This document shows positions 1-8,546 of a DNA stretch of 20,000 nt, piece after piece. The notes below the pieces were generated by a model. It had not been told where the DNA came from, did no database searches, and saw nothing but the letters and a program-made list of their open reading frames with translations. The stretch comes from Theodoxus fluviatilis. Lineage: Eukaryota > Mollusca > Gastropoda > Cycloneritida > Neritidae. The position numbers were made by a program, and so were the translations under genes. Positions within the stretch are counted from its first letter, which is position 1; each line of letters starts with the position of its first letter. Location: positions 42,501-62,500 of the forward strand of contig JAWQFJ010026857.1 of assembly GCA_034096865.1 (NCBI GenBank), written 5' to 3'.

Positions 1-2
1 GT

Positions 3-3000
3 CCTCACAGCCCACAGAAGGCCGCCTCCGCCAATCTATGGACAGCGAGTGATTCGTCCAAGACTGGCGGTGTTCACAACCTCTACTTGGCCCGGAGCCA
101 TCCACTCAGGCCTGGTGGAGCCTCAACACCAAAGAAGACGGGAGACACCGCTAACTTAGCTGAACCCACCGGCCATCCGGCCAGGACTGGGGCCCATCGG
201 TCAAGGCAATCAGGAATCGAGTCTAAAAACTCGAGCTCGTCCAGAACTCAGAATGGAATCGCGAAATCTCACACTGCCAAGACATTCGCCCTCAGAGTTG
301 ATGCCTCGGCACAAAAAGCCACCGTATCGATGTCCAGGGCATCGAAAACGGGCAGCGTTCTTTCCAGAGCCCATGGTGCAAAAGTCACTCCTACCAGCAC
401 AATACCTCTTGCCTCAAAGAGGCCGAAATTGGAACAGACCACCTTCAATCGTAGACCCAGCACCTCGGGATCTTCATATTTGAAGAGAACTTCCCCCAAC
501 TCGGGTAGTGCCAATCAAAGATCGTCTGACGCAAAGTCCGCTGCATCTAATGCCTCTGCACACGGTCCCTGTACGCCAAGTTCGGACATAGCCACCAGCA
601 ACTACACGGGATCAGTCTCGAAAACATCTCCTTCCCCATCACGGAAGAACATTGGTAATCGAGCAATGGCGGCAACGACGGATTCCGGAGCGCCTACAAA
701 GAACAGGGAGAAAGCTACGCTAGAAACACCTGATTCAGACACGTCTGGAAAGAAGAAGAAAAACAAAATATTTTCTTTCACGTCTCTTGGTTCCAGCAGA
801 ACAAAAAAAAAAAAAACTTTCAAAGCTGCCTCAAAAACGCCTGGCACCGAGACATCCATCGGCATCACCGCCGGAGTTGGTGCAGGGGCAATTGCTGAGA
901 GATTCTACATGTCGACGAAGGAATGCACGGGTACAAGAACGAGAGAGATCAAACGCCAACCTGGCGAAAGTGGGGGTGATTTCTCACCATCCCCATGCAG
1001 CAAAGTCGCAACTTCCAAAACTTCAAGTGCTGCCTCAAGATTTCGAGGTACAAAGTCTAACGCGCCTAGACTTCACAGCAGTTTTTCAGGTCGTCCAAAC
1101 ATTGAGACAATTGACACCAGCGGTTATGTTACATCTTCAAGGTCACCTGGCTTCAAAGCGGCTTCGTCTGCAATCGGAAATCATGATTCAAAACCAGCAC
1201 GTTCTAACAAAGCTGGTCCGATTCATGCGCCAAAGTTCCCGAACATCAAAGCGGCTGTTGGCATGAAAGAGAAAGGTGCCCCAAGACTGCGTCACTTTGT
1301 AAACACAAAATCCAGCACTGAAGGGGCCTGTTCAAGCTGGATGGAAACTGAAACGACCATCTTTAGTGTCGTCAGGAGATCTCCCGCTTCCAGGAAGACC
1401 GTGGCCGACTCCGAGGACGTGTTCTCGCGACTCAGCCGTGTCAGACCGACCAACCGTGGCAGCGAGTACGCCACATCGAGATCGCCTGGCTCCCAGAGGA
1501 CGACCTCCGCCTCGAAGAGGACCAGTTCCAAAAACTCCACCACGGCTTCCACCAATCCCAGCCCCAAGAACTCGAGCTCGCTATCCCCCGAGTTCAAGAA
1601 AACTGCCTCCAGTTCCGATGACGTTTTTTCTAGGCTGTCCCGTTCGAAGGCGACTCCCACATCCAACGAAAAACAGACCTCGACGCGTACGCGCTCCACC
1701 TGTGGCGCCAGTGCGGAGAAACCAGTCTTAAGAACAGCCGCCAACATCGGAGAAGCTTTTTCCAGACTGACTCGCTCCAGGACGGCAACCTCAAACGCCA
1801 AGGAAGCTGCCCAGAAAACGCCCGAGACCAAAGCAGCTGCTACCAAATCGGAGGGAGCTTCTTCAAGAATGACGCGTTTCCAAGCAGCAGCCCCAAACGA
1901 CGAGGAATCTGTCTCCAGAAAGTCTGTCACCGTGTCCAACGTTCCCAACACGGAAAGGCTTTTCACAAAAGTTAATCGCATCAGAAGAACCAGTCCGAAT
2001 GACAATCGCGTAGCCACCACATCGAGGCGCGCTCGTTCTGCCATTGTCCCAAACGTCACAGGGAAAGAATGCTCAAGACTGACTGGAGCAAAAGAAATGG
2101 TCTCCAACGAGAAGAGGCGTGCGTCCAGACGAACAAAATCTTTGACCACGGCATCAAACCGGGACAGAAGTCTCTTAAAACGGGCCGGCATGACAACAAA
2201 GAATTCAAGGACCGAGTGGAATTCCTCAAAAAGAAGCGGAACCAAATCCGCCCCCTTTCACTCTGGCAAGACTTCGACGAGGAAAACCAGCTCGAAAAGC
2301 GCGGTCTCCAAGACGGACAAGATCTTCACGAGACTAAGCGGCAGCAACACAGGCACTGTCTCTTCCTCCAGGAACGGCAGGCAGGGTCATCCTGTGATAA
2401 ACCTCTCAACTTCGTACCCTGGACCGCTGCTGACCTCCATGCCTGTCGATAAACAGGAACGGAAGAGGACCCGGCGTTCCCAGTCCGATGGAGCGATATC
2501 CAAACCCCCAGGGTACAAGCATCCGGCTTTCTGTGCCTCGCGCAGACCCATGCCCTGGCACCAGTCCCTGCGTCAGCCGAACATCCCCAACACCATCAAA
2601 AGGGAATCTCCTGGGGAAGAATTCAATCGAGGTATTGGAGGAAGCCTTGAGCTTGAGTCCTTACGGCCCTCGTGTGCCTGGACAGAAGCCTGTTCCAGCC
2701 CGCCGGATGAGGGTAGAGACCACACGGTTGGAGAGAATTCAGACTCATATGCACCCAGTGACTACCGACTGCATAAGAAGTTTCAAAAAGTGGAGGGACT
2801 TCTCAAAGAAAGCACAAGGAAATATCTTCAGAAGAAAGAGCGCGCAGCAGATGACAAAAGACTAAAGCACCCAAAGAAAAAAAGAAAAAGGAAAGAGATT
2901 CTACCGGCAATACTACCTGAAAAGAACTGTTTGGCGAAAGACACCCATCCAATGGAGCAGTCCCGCAAGACTCGAACGAAAGGACACGCATTTCTTTTTC

Positions 3001-4049
3001 AGAGGAATCAGCCTTCTACGAGCCTTCCATCAAAAGGCGTGGAGGAAGATCAGAAAGAGAGTGAGAAAACTTCCAAAGATCATCCGAAGACGGATCGGTT
3101 TGAGTTTTCCAAGCTCCGGGAAGTCACGAAAACTGTTGCCCACCTCAGATACGAGCATCTACAAGCCGTTGAACGTCTTAAAGATTTCAAGGCCAAAAAG
3201 CTGCTCTCTCAAGAAAAACTCGGCAAAGATCCGACCAAAAAACAGCATCGGAAACGAGCAAGTGAAGCAAAGACGAATAGAATGCATGCTCAAACCCAAA
3301 ACGAGCGCAAGAAGAAAAGCAGCCAGAGGGATTCTCAAGGCCCGATGTCCCGAACCAAAAATAATCGTCAACATGTAGCCGTTTTACAGAAAACGCACGG
3401 GGAGAAAGATAATGTTCGACAGCCCGTGAAAGGCAATGAGAGGAAGGATGTGGAACGAGCATTTCCAGCTCATCACGAGACTATGACGACAGAGACAGAG
3501 TCTGAAGACACGCAGATAGACACTCAAGACCGCTTGAAAGCGGACGAGTTGCACCAGAGGATCATGGAAGCAAAATTCCGATACTTGAAACGTCTTCAAG
3601 AGGACGCCGTGAAAGAAACAGACCACGAGGCTGACCATTTCCAGGGCGTCCACAAAGCTGAAGACCAGCATCACGTGGAAGACAGTCCCTTCCGCCAACG
3701 GAAAACAAGACACACCCCGACCACCCGTCGTCACATACTTCGGCCAAAGCCTGTTGGGCTGATCTCAAGCGGTTCTTCCATCGGAGAACCAAAACTGTCG
3801 GCCTCGGGTCCAGAGATCCACATAGGCGACAAGAGGCAGCCAGAGGAGGGAGAGAGAGCTGCTGCATGCAGTGAGCGTCCTCCCCCTGCAGAAGGGAACT
3901 ACCTTGGACAATCCCATCTCGAGTCTCCCGACGAGGGTCTCGCTTCCAGCGTCGATGACAAGGAGCTTGACCGTCGTTTCTCTGGCTCTCCTGCTCTGCC
4001 AGGGTCTTGCTCCTCGCCTCAGACCTGCCCGGTTCCCAGTGGACCATGA
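3..4049 (+). CDS. Large basic Ser/Thr/Lys/Arg-rich low-complexity protein, 5' partial
   Basis: The frame is open from the left edge of the window to a TGA at 4047-4049, about 1,348 codons, so the true start is probably upstream; the first in-frame ATG is at 330. I do not recognise the protein. It is very rich in Ser, Thr, Lys, Arg and Ala and looks disordered. Numbering residues from nt 87, seven degenerate copies of [ST]-x-x-x-F-[ST]-R-L-[ST]-R begin near residues 442, 510, 554, 588, 622, 658 and 743. A monopartite nuclear-localisation-like run PKKKRKRK is at 2871-2894. Three amphipathic, charged segments near residues 893-925, 1009-1050 and 1152-1180 could form helices or coiled coils. There is no signal peptide, membrane segment or catalytic motif. 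A run of 14 A lies at 803-816, within the Thr-Lys4-Thr codons. A nuclear, chromatin- or cytoskeleton-binding role is inference from composition only. No splice sites are needed inside, so this is one long exon or an intronless gene. Confidence 0.7.
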   Translation, partial: PHSPQKAASANLWTASDSSKTGGVHNLYLARSHPLRPGGASTPKKTGDTANLAEPTGHPARTGAHRSRQSGIESKNSSSSRTQNGIAKSHTAKTFALRVDASAQKATVSMSRASKTGSVLSRAHGAKVTPTSTIPLASKRPKLEQTTFNRRPSTSGSSYLKRTSPNSGSANQRSSDAKSAASNASAHGPCTPSSDIATSNYTGSVSKTSPSPSRKNIGNRAMAATTDSGAPTKNREKATLETPDSDTSGKKKKNKIFSFTSLGSSRTKKKKTFKAASKTPGTETSIGITAGVGAGAIAERFYMSTKECTGTRTREIKRQPGESGGDFSPSPCSKVATSKTSSAASRFRGTKSNAPRLHSSFSGRPNIETIDTSGYVTSSRSPGFKAASSAIGNHDSKPARSNKAGPIHAPKFPNIKAAVGMKEKGAPRLRHFVNTKSSTEGACSSWMETETTIFSVVRRSPASRKTVADSEDVFSRLSRVRPTNRGSEYATSRSPGSQRTTSASKRTSSKNSTTASTNPSPKNSSSLSPEFKKTASSSDDVFSRLSRSKATPTSNEKQTSTRTRSTCGASAEKPVLRTAANIGEAFSRLTRSRTATSNAKEAAQKTPETKAAATKSEGASSRMTRFQAAAPNDEESVSRKSVTVSNVPNTERLFTKVNRIRRTSPNDNRVATTSRRARSAIVPNVTGKECSRLTGAKEMVSNEKRRASRRTKSLTTASNRDRSLLKRAGMTTKNSRTEWNSSKRSGTKSAPFHSGKTSTRKTSSKSAVSKTDKIFTRLSGSNTGTVSSSRNGRQGHPVINLSTSYPGPLLTSMPVDKQERKRTRRSQSDGAISKPPGYKHPAFCASRRPMPWHQSLRQPNIPNTIKRESPGEEFNRGIGGSLELESLRPSCAWTEACSSPPDEGRDHTVGENSDSYAPSDYRLHKKFQKVEGLLKESTRKYLQKKERAADDKRLKHPKKKRKRKEILPAILPEKNCLAKDTHPMEQSRKTRTKGHAFLFQRNQPSTSLPSKGVEEDQKESEKTSKDHPKTDRFEFSKLREVTKTVAHLRYEHLQAVERLKDFKAKKLLSQEKLGKDPTKKQHRKRASEAKTNRMHAQTQNERKKKSSQRDSQGPMSRTKNNRQHVAVLQKTHGEKDNVRQPVKGNERKDVERAFPAHHETMTTETESEDTQIDTQDRLKADELHQRIMEAKFRYLKRLQEDAVKETDHEADHFQGVHKAEDQHHVEDSPFRQRKTRHTPTTRRHILRPKPVGLISSGSSIGEPKLSASGPEIHIGDKRQPEEGERAAACSERPPPAEGNYLGQSHLESPDEGLASSVDDKELDRRFSGSPALPGSCSSPQTCPVPSGP
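1398..2345 (+). repeat. Degenerate ~34-residue protein repeat (FSRLSR motif) within the large ORF
   Basis: The translated motif appears as DVFSRLSR (from 1410), DVFSRLSR (1614), EAFSRLTR (1746), GASSRMTR (1848), RLFTKVNR (1950), KECSRLTG (2058) and KIFTRLSG (2313). Motif-to-motif spacings are 68, 44, 34, 34, 36 and 85 residues, suggesting a unit of about 34 residues with one doubled spacing and later divergence. Linkers are Ser/Thr/Lys-rich, often with SN or PN a few residues after the motif. I see the periodicity directly; its function is unknown. Confidence 0.6.
2871..2894 (+). other. SV40-type nuclear localisation motif in the large ORF
   Basis: Codons give PKKKRKRK in frame, an established monopartite importin-alpha-binding pattern. 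It sits between two charged predicted-helical segments. Nuclear location is inferred, not shown. Confidence 0.45.
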
Positions 4050-4730
4050 TCCCCTGCGGCCATTGATGGTATGTGTCCATGCAGCGAGTGTGCGCCTTAG
4101 CATGAGCTGCTGGCAACCAGTGGTGATGCTGACGTAGGTGAAGTCTGTGTACATGTACGTATGTCGTGAGTTCAGTCTTACTTTCACAGAGCGAGCAACT
4201 CGTTTCAGTGATGGAGCCGTGAAGCTGACGATGGCAAAGACCTTGGATGGTATCTCCTGGCGTTTTTGTTTGGTTTGTTACCTTCGCCAGAAAGGTTATA
4301 TTTTCCGTCGGTTGGTTGCTTAGTTTGGTAGTTGGTTCGTTCGTTATCCGGCAAAATAACTTTTAAAATTTCAAAACGGATTCTCATTAAATGTTATGCA
4401 AGGAAAGGGTTTCATCCCCGAGGAACAGTCCATTATCTGGAATATCTTTTTGAAATTACAACCATAAACAGAGAAAGTTATCGCCGATGGTCCTTGGCCT
4501 GTGTGTGCTGCAAGCCCATACTGTGAACCCGAGTCAGTATTGACTCTGGCACAGTTCGCAATGAATGCGTAATAGACTTGACCCTTCGCATTACAGCATT
4601 GCGCCCAAAATAGTTCGTTCTGATACTATTTTTCTCTTCTCTTTGTGCAGAAATCAGTCGGATGTCAAAACTTGCTTCCATTTCAACACAAACATTTCAT
4701 TTTATGGAATAAACCCTTGTTTATTGCCTC
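4050..4730 (+). other. Probable 3' untranslated region of the large ORF
   Basis: Non-coding sequence between the TGA and the first canonical AATAAA. I see no further open frame of note. A good splice-donor look-alike (GGTATGT) at about 4068 lies after the stop and is probably irrelevant. Confidence 0.4.
4708..4713 (+). terminator. AATAAA polyadenylation signal
   Basis: Canonical AATAAA about 660 nt after the stop of the large ORF, followed by a T/G-rich stretch (CCCTTGTTTATTG) that fits a downstream GU-rich element. Confidence 0.5.
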
Positions 4731-5061
4731 GACAAGAGTAAGTTTAAGAGTCTTGTGCGAAATAGTATCAGAACTACTTTAACGGCTTATGTCAGGGAGC
4801 AGATCGGCTATCCCACAAGCCTCTCATGTGACCTCCTCATGCATATTTCGGACGAAAACCTTTCATCACGTGATGTCAACTGGGTTAGAGACACTTTCGC
4901 CGGAAGGTGAAGTCTCTAGTGAACTAGAATGCTGCAAGACGGCACATGCGTCCCATAGTTAGAGGCCACTAACGGGCTAAAATGAACTAAACTTCTTAGC
5001 GTTAGGTCTGGTTCGTTAACAATGTATTGCGTTTTGTCTATTTTGGGATTGAAGCATGTTT

Positions 5062-5066
<5 letters not shown>

Positions 5067-5116
<50 letters not shown>
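5067..5116 (+). repeat. (GT)n microsatellite
   Basis: About 25 uninterrupted GT units, followed by T-rich sequence. Confidence 0.95.
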
Positions 5117-5119
<3 letters not shown>

Positions 5120-5139
5120 GTTAGGTTTTTTTTATTTTT

Positions 5140-5173
5140 GGGGTGGGAGGGTGGGTGGGTGGGGATGGGGGGT
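5140..5173 (+). other. G-quadruplex-forming G-run cluster
   Basis: Consecutive runs of three or more G separated by single T or A (GGGG T GGG A GGG T GGG T GGG and so on). This satisfies the standard four-G-run rule several times over with one-base loops. Confidence 0.6.
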
Positions 5174-5340
5174 GTTTACTGTCGCATTGTGAAGTGACGA
5201 CAATCTGACTAATCTGACTGTACTCCAAGTCTCGTCACAAAAGTTTCTCTCAAACTGTACACGTCCTTTCGTGTAGGCGGTAATCACAACTTCTGCAAGG
5301 CAAAAGCTTATCATCCATGTAGGTCATGCAGGTTTCTGGT

Positions 5341-6161
5341 TGACTCACATGCGAAGCAAAAGTGAGTCTATGTACTCACCCGTTTCGTCCGTCCGGGCGT
5401 CCGGGCGTCCGAAAACTTTAACGTTGGATTTTTCTCGGAGGCTATTGAGTCTATCAATACCAAATGTGGCATGATGGTGTATGATGACAAGGCCTCAAAA
5501 CACATACATAGTGACTTGTCCTTGCTTCAAGGTCAAGGTCGCAGGGGCCATAAGTGTTGTCTAAAAACAGTCATTTTTCACATTTTCCCAATTTTCTCCC
5601 ACGTTATTGAGAATGGCGACCTTAGCTACAAGTGGTATATAGGTCAAAGCAAGCCCTATCTTTTGATACCAGTTTGGTTGACCTTGCTTTAAGGTCAAGG
5701 TCACAGGAGCTCTTCAAAGTTGGATTGTATACATATTTTGAAGTGACCTTGACCCTGAACTATGGAAGATAACTGTTTCAAACTTAATAATTATGTGGGG
5801 CACATGTTATACCTTCATCATGAGACACATTTTGGTCACATATCATCAAGGTCAAGGTCACTTTGACCCTTATGAAATGTGACCAAAATGGTGTAGTGAA
5901 CCACTAAAAGTGACCATATCTCATGGTAGAAAGTGCCAATAAGCACCATTGTGCTTCCTATGTCTTGAATGAACAGCTTTGTGTTGCATGACCTTGGATG
6001 ACCTTGACCTTTGGTCAAGGTCACATGTATTTTGGTAGGAAAAAAGTGTAAAGCATTTCTTAGTGTATGATGTCATTGGTAGGTTTAGTTGTTTGACCTT
6101 GACCTTGAAGGTCATCTGAAGATCAAGGTCATATACATGTCAAGGTCAAGCATGTGAGTCG
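5341..6161. repeat. Interspersed repeat rich in TCAAGGTCA / TGACCTTGA, bounded by an 11-bp inverted repeat
   Basis: GACTCACATGC at 5342-5352 is matched by its exact reverse complement GCATGTGAGTC at 6150-6160. Between them at least eleven perfect TCAAGGTCA sites occur on either strand: 5527, 5695, 5744(-), 5846, 5852, 5999(-), 6015, 6094(-), 6100(-), 6123 and 6140. Start sequence (GTGAGTCTATGTACTCACCCG, then CGTCCGGGCGTCC) and end (GGGCTTTGCCCTTCTT) look like element termini. No coding capacity and no clear target-site duplication. A non-autonomous interspersed element is inferred. Confidence 0.5.
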
Positions 6162-6365
6162 TATGGGCTTTGCCCTTCTTGTTTTGGTTATTGATGTTTT
6201 TCACAAGCCGACCCATGGGTTTTATTTGCGTTGTCTTCATGGTGTACTTCTCTGTTCCGTGTGCATGTTGCCTCTACGGGAGGAACATCTTTCTTGTCAG
6301 ATACGCTTATCTATCTTGCTGCTTCATGCAGCGGAATTGTGTTCACTCTCAAATCACTGACCAAA

Positions 6366-6673
6366 TGGAAAAGCTTCCAGAAACGGGCCACACTAGTGGA
6401 CTCGTCTGAGGAGAGGGGTGTGAGAAAGCCAAGCTGGCGGGGCACATCTAATTGGCTGCAATTTTATAGGTGTTTTTTTCTCCAAATATTCGGATTCTTT
6501 AGTCATTCTGTGTGTGAACCACTGCAAATTAACTGCGGTTTAACCGACCAGGATCGCTTGACAATCAGATGCTGTGGGCGGCCAGTTTGTGTGGCCCGCC
6601 AGCTTGGCTGTCTCTCTCACACCCCTCTCCTCGGACAAGTCCACTAGTGTGGCCTTCACCGGAAGCTTTTCCA
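6366..6673. mobile_element. Foldback (MITE-like) element with ~90-bp inverted arms
   Basis: The left arm 6366-6455 and right arm 6581-6673 are reverse complements with few mismatches. Shared blocks include TGGAAAAGCTTCC, GGCCACACTAGTGGAC, GAGGAGAGGGGTGTGAGA and CCAAGCTGGCGGG. The ~125-bp centre has no coding potential. No target-site duplication could be fixed, so the exact ends are uncertain. Confidence 0.6.
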
Positions 6674-6936
6674 AACATTCCTTATCTGTACACTTTCATG
6701 CGTTTACCTATTCAATGTGGTTGTGCTTATATTTTTCTTGTTGACTGCATGAGAGAAATGGTTTGGTTTCTAGTGCCTGATGTGTGAATTCGCTTTGACA
6801 CCTGCGAGCAATTCATTGATATCTGAAGATACGGACCACCACATCATTTTCACACAAACATAAATTTTACACACAATGTTACGATGCCCGTTTGGATATT
6901 ACGTCTCCTAGTAAAATGAGCTTTGCGATTAAATTC

Positions 6937-6939
<3 letters not shown>

Positions 6940-6969
<30 letters not shown>
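6940..6969 (+). repeat. (CT)n microsatellite forming the polypyrimidine tract of the transporter exon
   Basis: About 15 CT units end 45 nt before the TTTGCAG acceptor at 7008-7014. It is pyrimidine-rich as a 3' splice site requires. Confidence 0.8.
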
Positions 6970-6975
<6 letters not shown>

Positions 6976-7014
6976 TATTCCATGCCCTCACTCTCTGTGT
7001 TTGTTGCTTTGCAG

Positions 7015-7206
7015 GAGACGGGGACCAGGTTGGTGGTGAGCTACGTGGTGGTGGCGGCACTGACGGCGTTGTCTGCTACTGCCTGTCTGCTGCTGGCGGA
7101 AACCAGGGGCAAGGCACTGAAGGACACCATCACCACCAACCACAACGAGAAAGACCTCGCAGCCCTGACTGTTGCAGAGAAAGACGAGGAGCAACAACAT
7201 GTGTAG
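7015..7206 (+). CDS. Terminal exon of an SLC22-like major facilitator transporter, partial
   Basis: After a pyrimidine-rich tract and a TTTGCAG acceptor, the frame from 7015 encodes 63 residues ending in TAG at 7204-7206. Residues about 6-27 form one hydrophobic helix (LVVSYVVVAALTALSATACLLL), immediately followed by AETRGKALKDTI. That fits the end of TM12 and the PET(K/R)GKxLxDT-type tail of organic cation/anion transporters (SLC22 family). A hydrophilic, acidic-basic cytoplasmic tail (NEKD...DEEQQHV) follows. If correct, the full protein would be a 12-helix plasma-membrane solute carrier. No upstream exon is visible in this window, so substrate and subfamily cannot be judged. The exon is either the end of a gene whose other exons lie left of the window, or an orphan copy. 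A chance hydrophobic ORF is the main alternative. Confidence 0.55.
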   Translation, partial: ETGTRLVVSYVVVAALTALSATACLLLAETRGKALKDTITTNHNEKDLAALTVAEKDEEQQHV

Positions 7207-7443
7207 CAAAGCTGGACCTTTGCATGGACGTTGGGTGGCAGCGAGAGCGGGTGTCGTTTAAGAGGAGGTAATGGTGGAAGTACGTAAGTAACAAATGTGA
7301 TGCGCCCGGTAGGTGTTGTTACCTCAGTAGTAGTTAGCGTGAGTAGTGCACTAGTAGTTCTGATTGTAGTAACGACGGCCATATATGTTATTGTAGTCGT
7401 GAATGGTAGTTTAGCAGTAGTTGTAGTGATAGTGAAAGTGGAA
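7207..7443 (+). other. Proximal 3' untranslated region of the transporter exon
   Basis: Non-coding, GT-rich sequence grading into the trinucleotide tract. The apparent poly-Val and poly-Leu open frames across this area come from the repeat. Confidence 0.35.
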
Positions 7444-7457
7444 GTAGTAGTAGTAGT

Positions 7458-7546
<89 letters not shown>

Positions 7547-7568
7547 TAGAAGTAGAAGCAGCAGCAGC

Positions 7569-7615
<47 letters not shown>

Positions 7616-7641
7616 CAGTAGTAGCAGTAGTAGTAGTAGTA
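7442..7641 (+). repeat. Compound (GTA)n / (GCA)n trinucleotide microsatellite
   Basis: About 200 bp of alternating AGT and AGC triplet blocks, with a few AGA interruptions near 7549-7556. On the other strand it reads (TAC)n/(TGC)n. It contains no stop in some frames, which creates spurious homopolymeric ORFs. Confidence 0.95.
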
Positions 7642-8126
7642 TAAACGGTAGCAGAAGTTGTAGTGACCTATGTGGAGGCAACGAGGCCAAATTCTTAGCA
7701 ATAGCAACTGCATTGTCAGTTACAGGAGTGGGATAAGTACAATGCAGAATTAAATTATCCCAGAAAGAAGAAAAGTTATTTAATTTTAAAAGAGCACATT
7801 GGCTGGAAGGATAAAACAGAAGAATAGGGAAGGGATGGGAGGAGAGAAACGAATAAACACAATAATAGGGATAGGGGAATGATACGAAATGATTTTTTGT
7901 GGTCAAATAGAGAGCTATTTTGCTTGTTGCAGTTACTCGCGCCTATTCGCAATAAAAATCTTTTAAATAATCTATCCTATTTGTTGTGATGTAAAGATGT
8001 GTTTGTCACTACAGCCAAAGGGAACACGTATGGATAAAGGCAAAGGTGTTCCTTTTAGAGGTTATAGCTTTTTCATAGGGACTCATCCACAACTGGATCT
8101 GAAACAAGTGTTCGCTTTGCCTCTAG
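7642..8126. other. Non-coding stretch, probably distal 3' UTR and beyond
   Basis: A/T-rich, no convincing gene. AATAAA hexamers occur at 7852-7857 and 7951-7956; beyond these I see nothing recognisable up to the G-run. Confidence 0.4.
7951..7956 (+). terminator. AATAAA polyadenylation signal of the transporter gene
   Basis: Canonical hexamer in AATAAAAATC about 745 nt after the transporter stop, followed by T-rich sequence (TATCCTATTTGTTGTGATG). A second AATAAA at 7852-7857 is an alternative. Confidence 0.4.
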
Positions 8127-8142
8127 GGGTGGGGGGGGGGGG
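8126..8142 (+). repeat. Poly-G tract
   Basis: GGGGT followed by a run of 12 G; a site of likely length polymorphism and sequencing error. Confidence 0.8.
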
Positions 8143-8410
8143 TTGTTGGAGGGGAGAGGAAGAAGTTACCTCCCATACTGAACTTTCGGATCTCACGCTC
8201 TCCGGTGCTGTGCAGGGCCAACGATAACGCTCGCTGTCTCCGCGCACTTCTTCACGTCTCTAGCTGGCTCAGTTCTGTCACGATAGCATGCCAGGCTGTT
8301 TTGCTGTTTCCAATTGTGGGGGAAATCTGCTGGAAGACATGTATTCCCCAAAATCCTGCACGTTGCAAAAAATGGATAATGCAGTGCATTCCGGATAAGC
8401 TGAACCCCTA

Positions 8411-8430
8411 GGGGGGGAGGGGGGGGGGGG
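8411..8430 (+). repeat. Poly-G tract
   Basis: Seven G, one A, twelve G; immediately precedes the TTATCCGAGG repeat block. Confidence 0.8.
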
Positions 8431-8449
8431 TCGTGTGTACAAAAAAAGG

Positions 8450-8546
8450 TTTGTGTTATCCGAGGTTCGTGTTATCCGAGGTTTGTGTTATCAGAGGTTC
8501 GGATAAGATGAATTTTCCAGCCTCGACTTCATGTTATCCGAGGTAT
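8450..8546 (+). repeat. 16-bp-periodic GTTATCCGAGGT repeats, left block
   Basis: GTTATCCGAGGT at 8455 and 8471, GTTATCAGAGGT at 8487 and GTTATCCGAGGT at 8533. The first three are exactly 16 bp apart. They match, in the same orientation, the block at 9965-10175. Probably a fragment of the same element family. Confidence 0.55.

Noticed and set aside
1292..2245. 317-codon open frame on the minus strand
   Set aside because: It lies wholly opposite the much longer + frame. The repeated TCC/TCG/AAG-type codons there lack stops on the complementary strand, so it is a compositional shadow.
3562..4187. Minus-strand open frames of 140-184 codons over the end of the large ORF
   Set aside because: No domain, no splice context, and they overlap the + coding sequence.
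5341..6161. CRISPR-like regular array
   Set aside because: TCAAGGTCA motifs are short, on both strands and irregularly spaced; the genome is eukaryotic.
7297..7906. Poly-Val/Ala, poly-Leu and poly-Tyr open frames
   Set aside because: Translations of the trinucleotide microsatellite on either strand.
8380..8405. Left TIR (CAGTG...) of the pogo-like element
   Set aside because: CAGTGCATTCCGGATAAG starts like the right terminus but does not continue as its reverse complement, and the adjacent repeats are in direct orientation.
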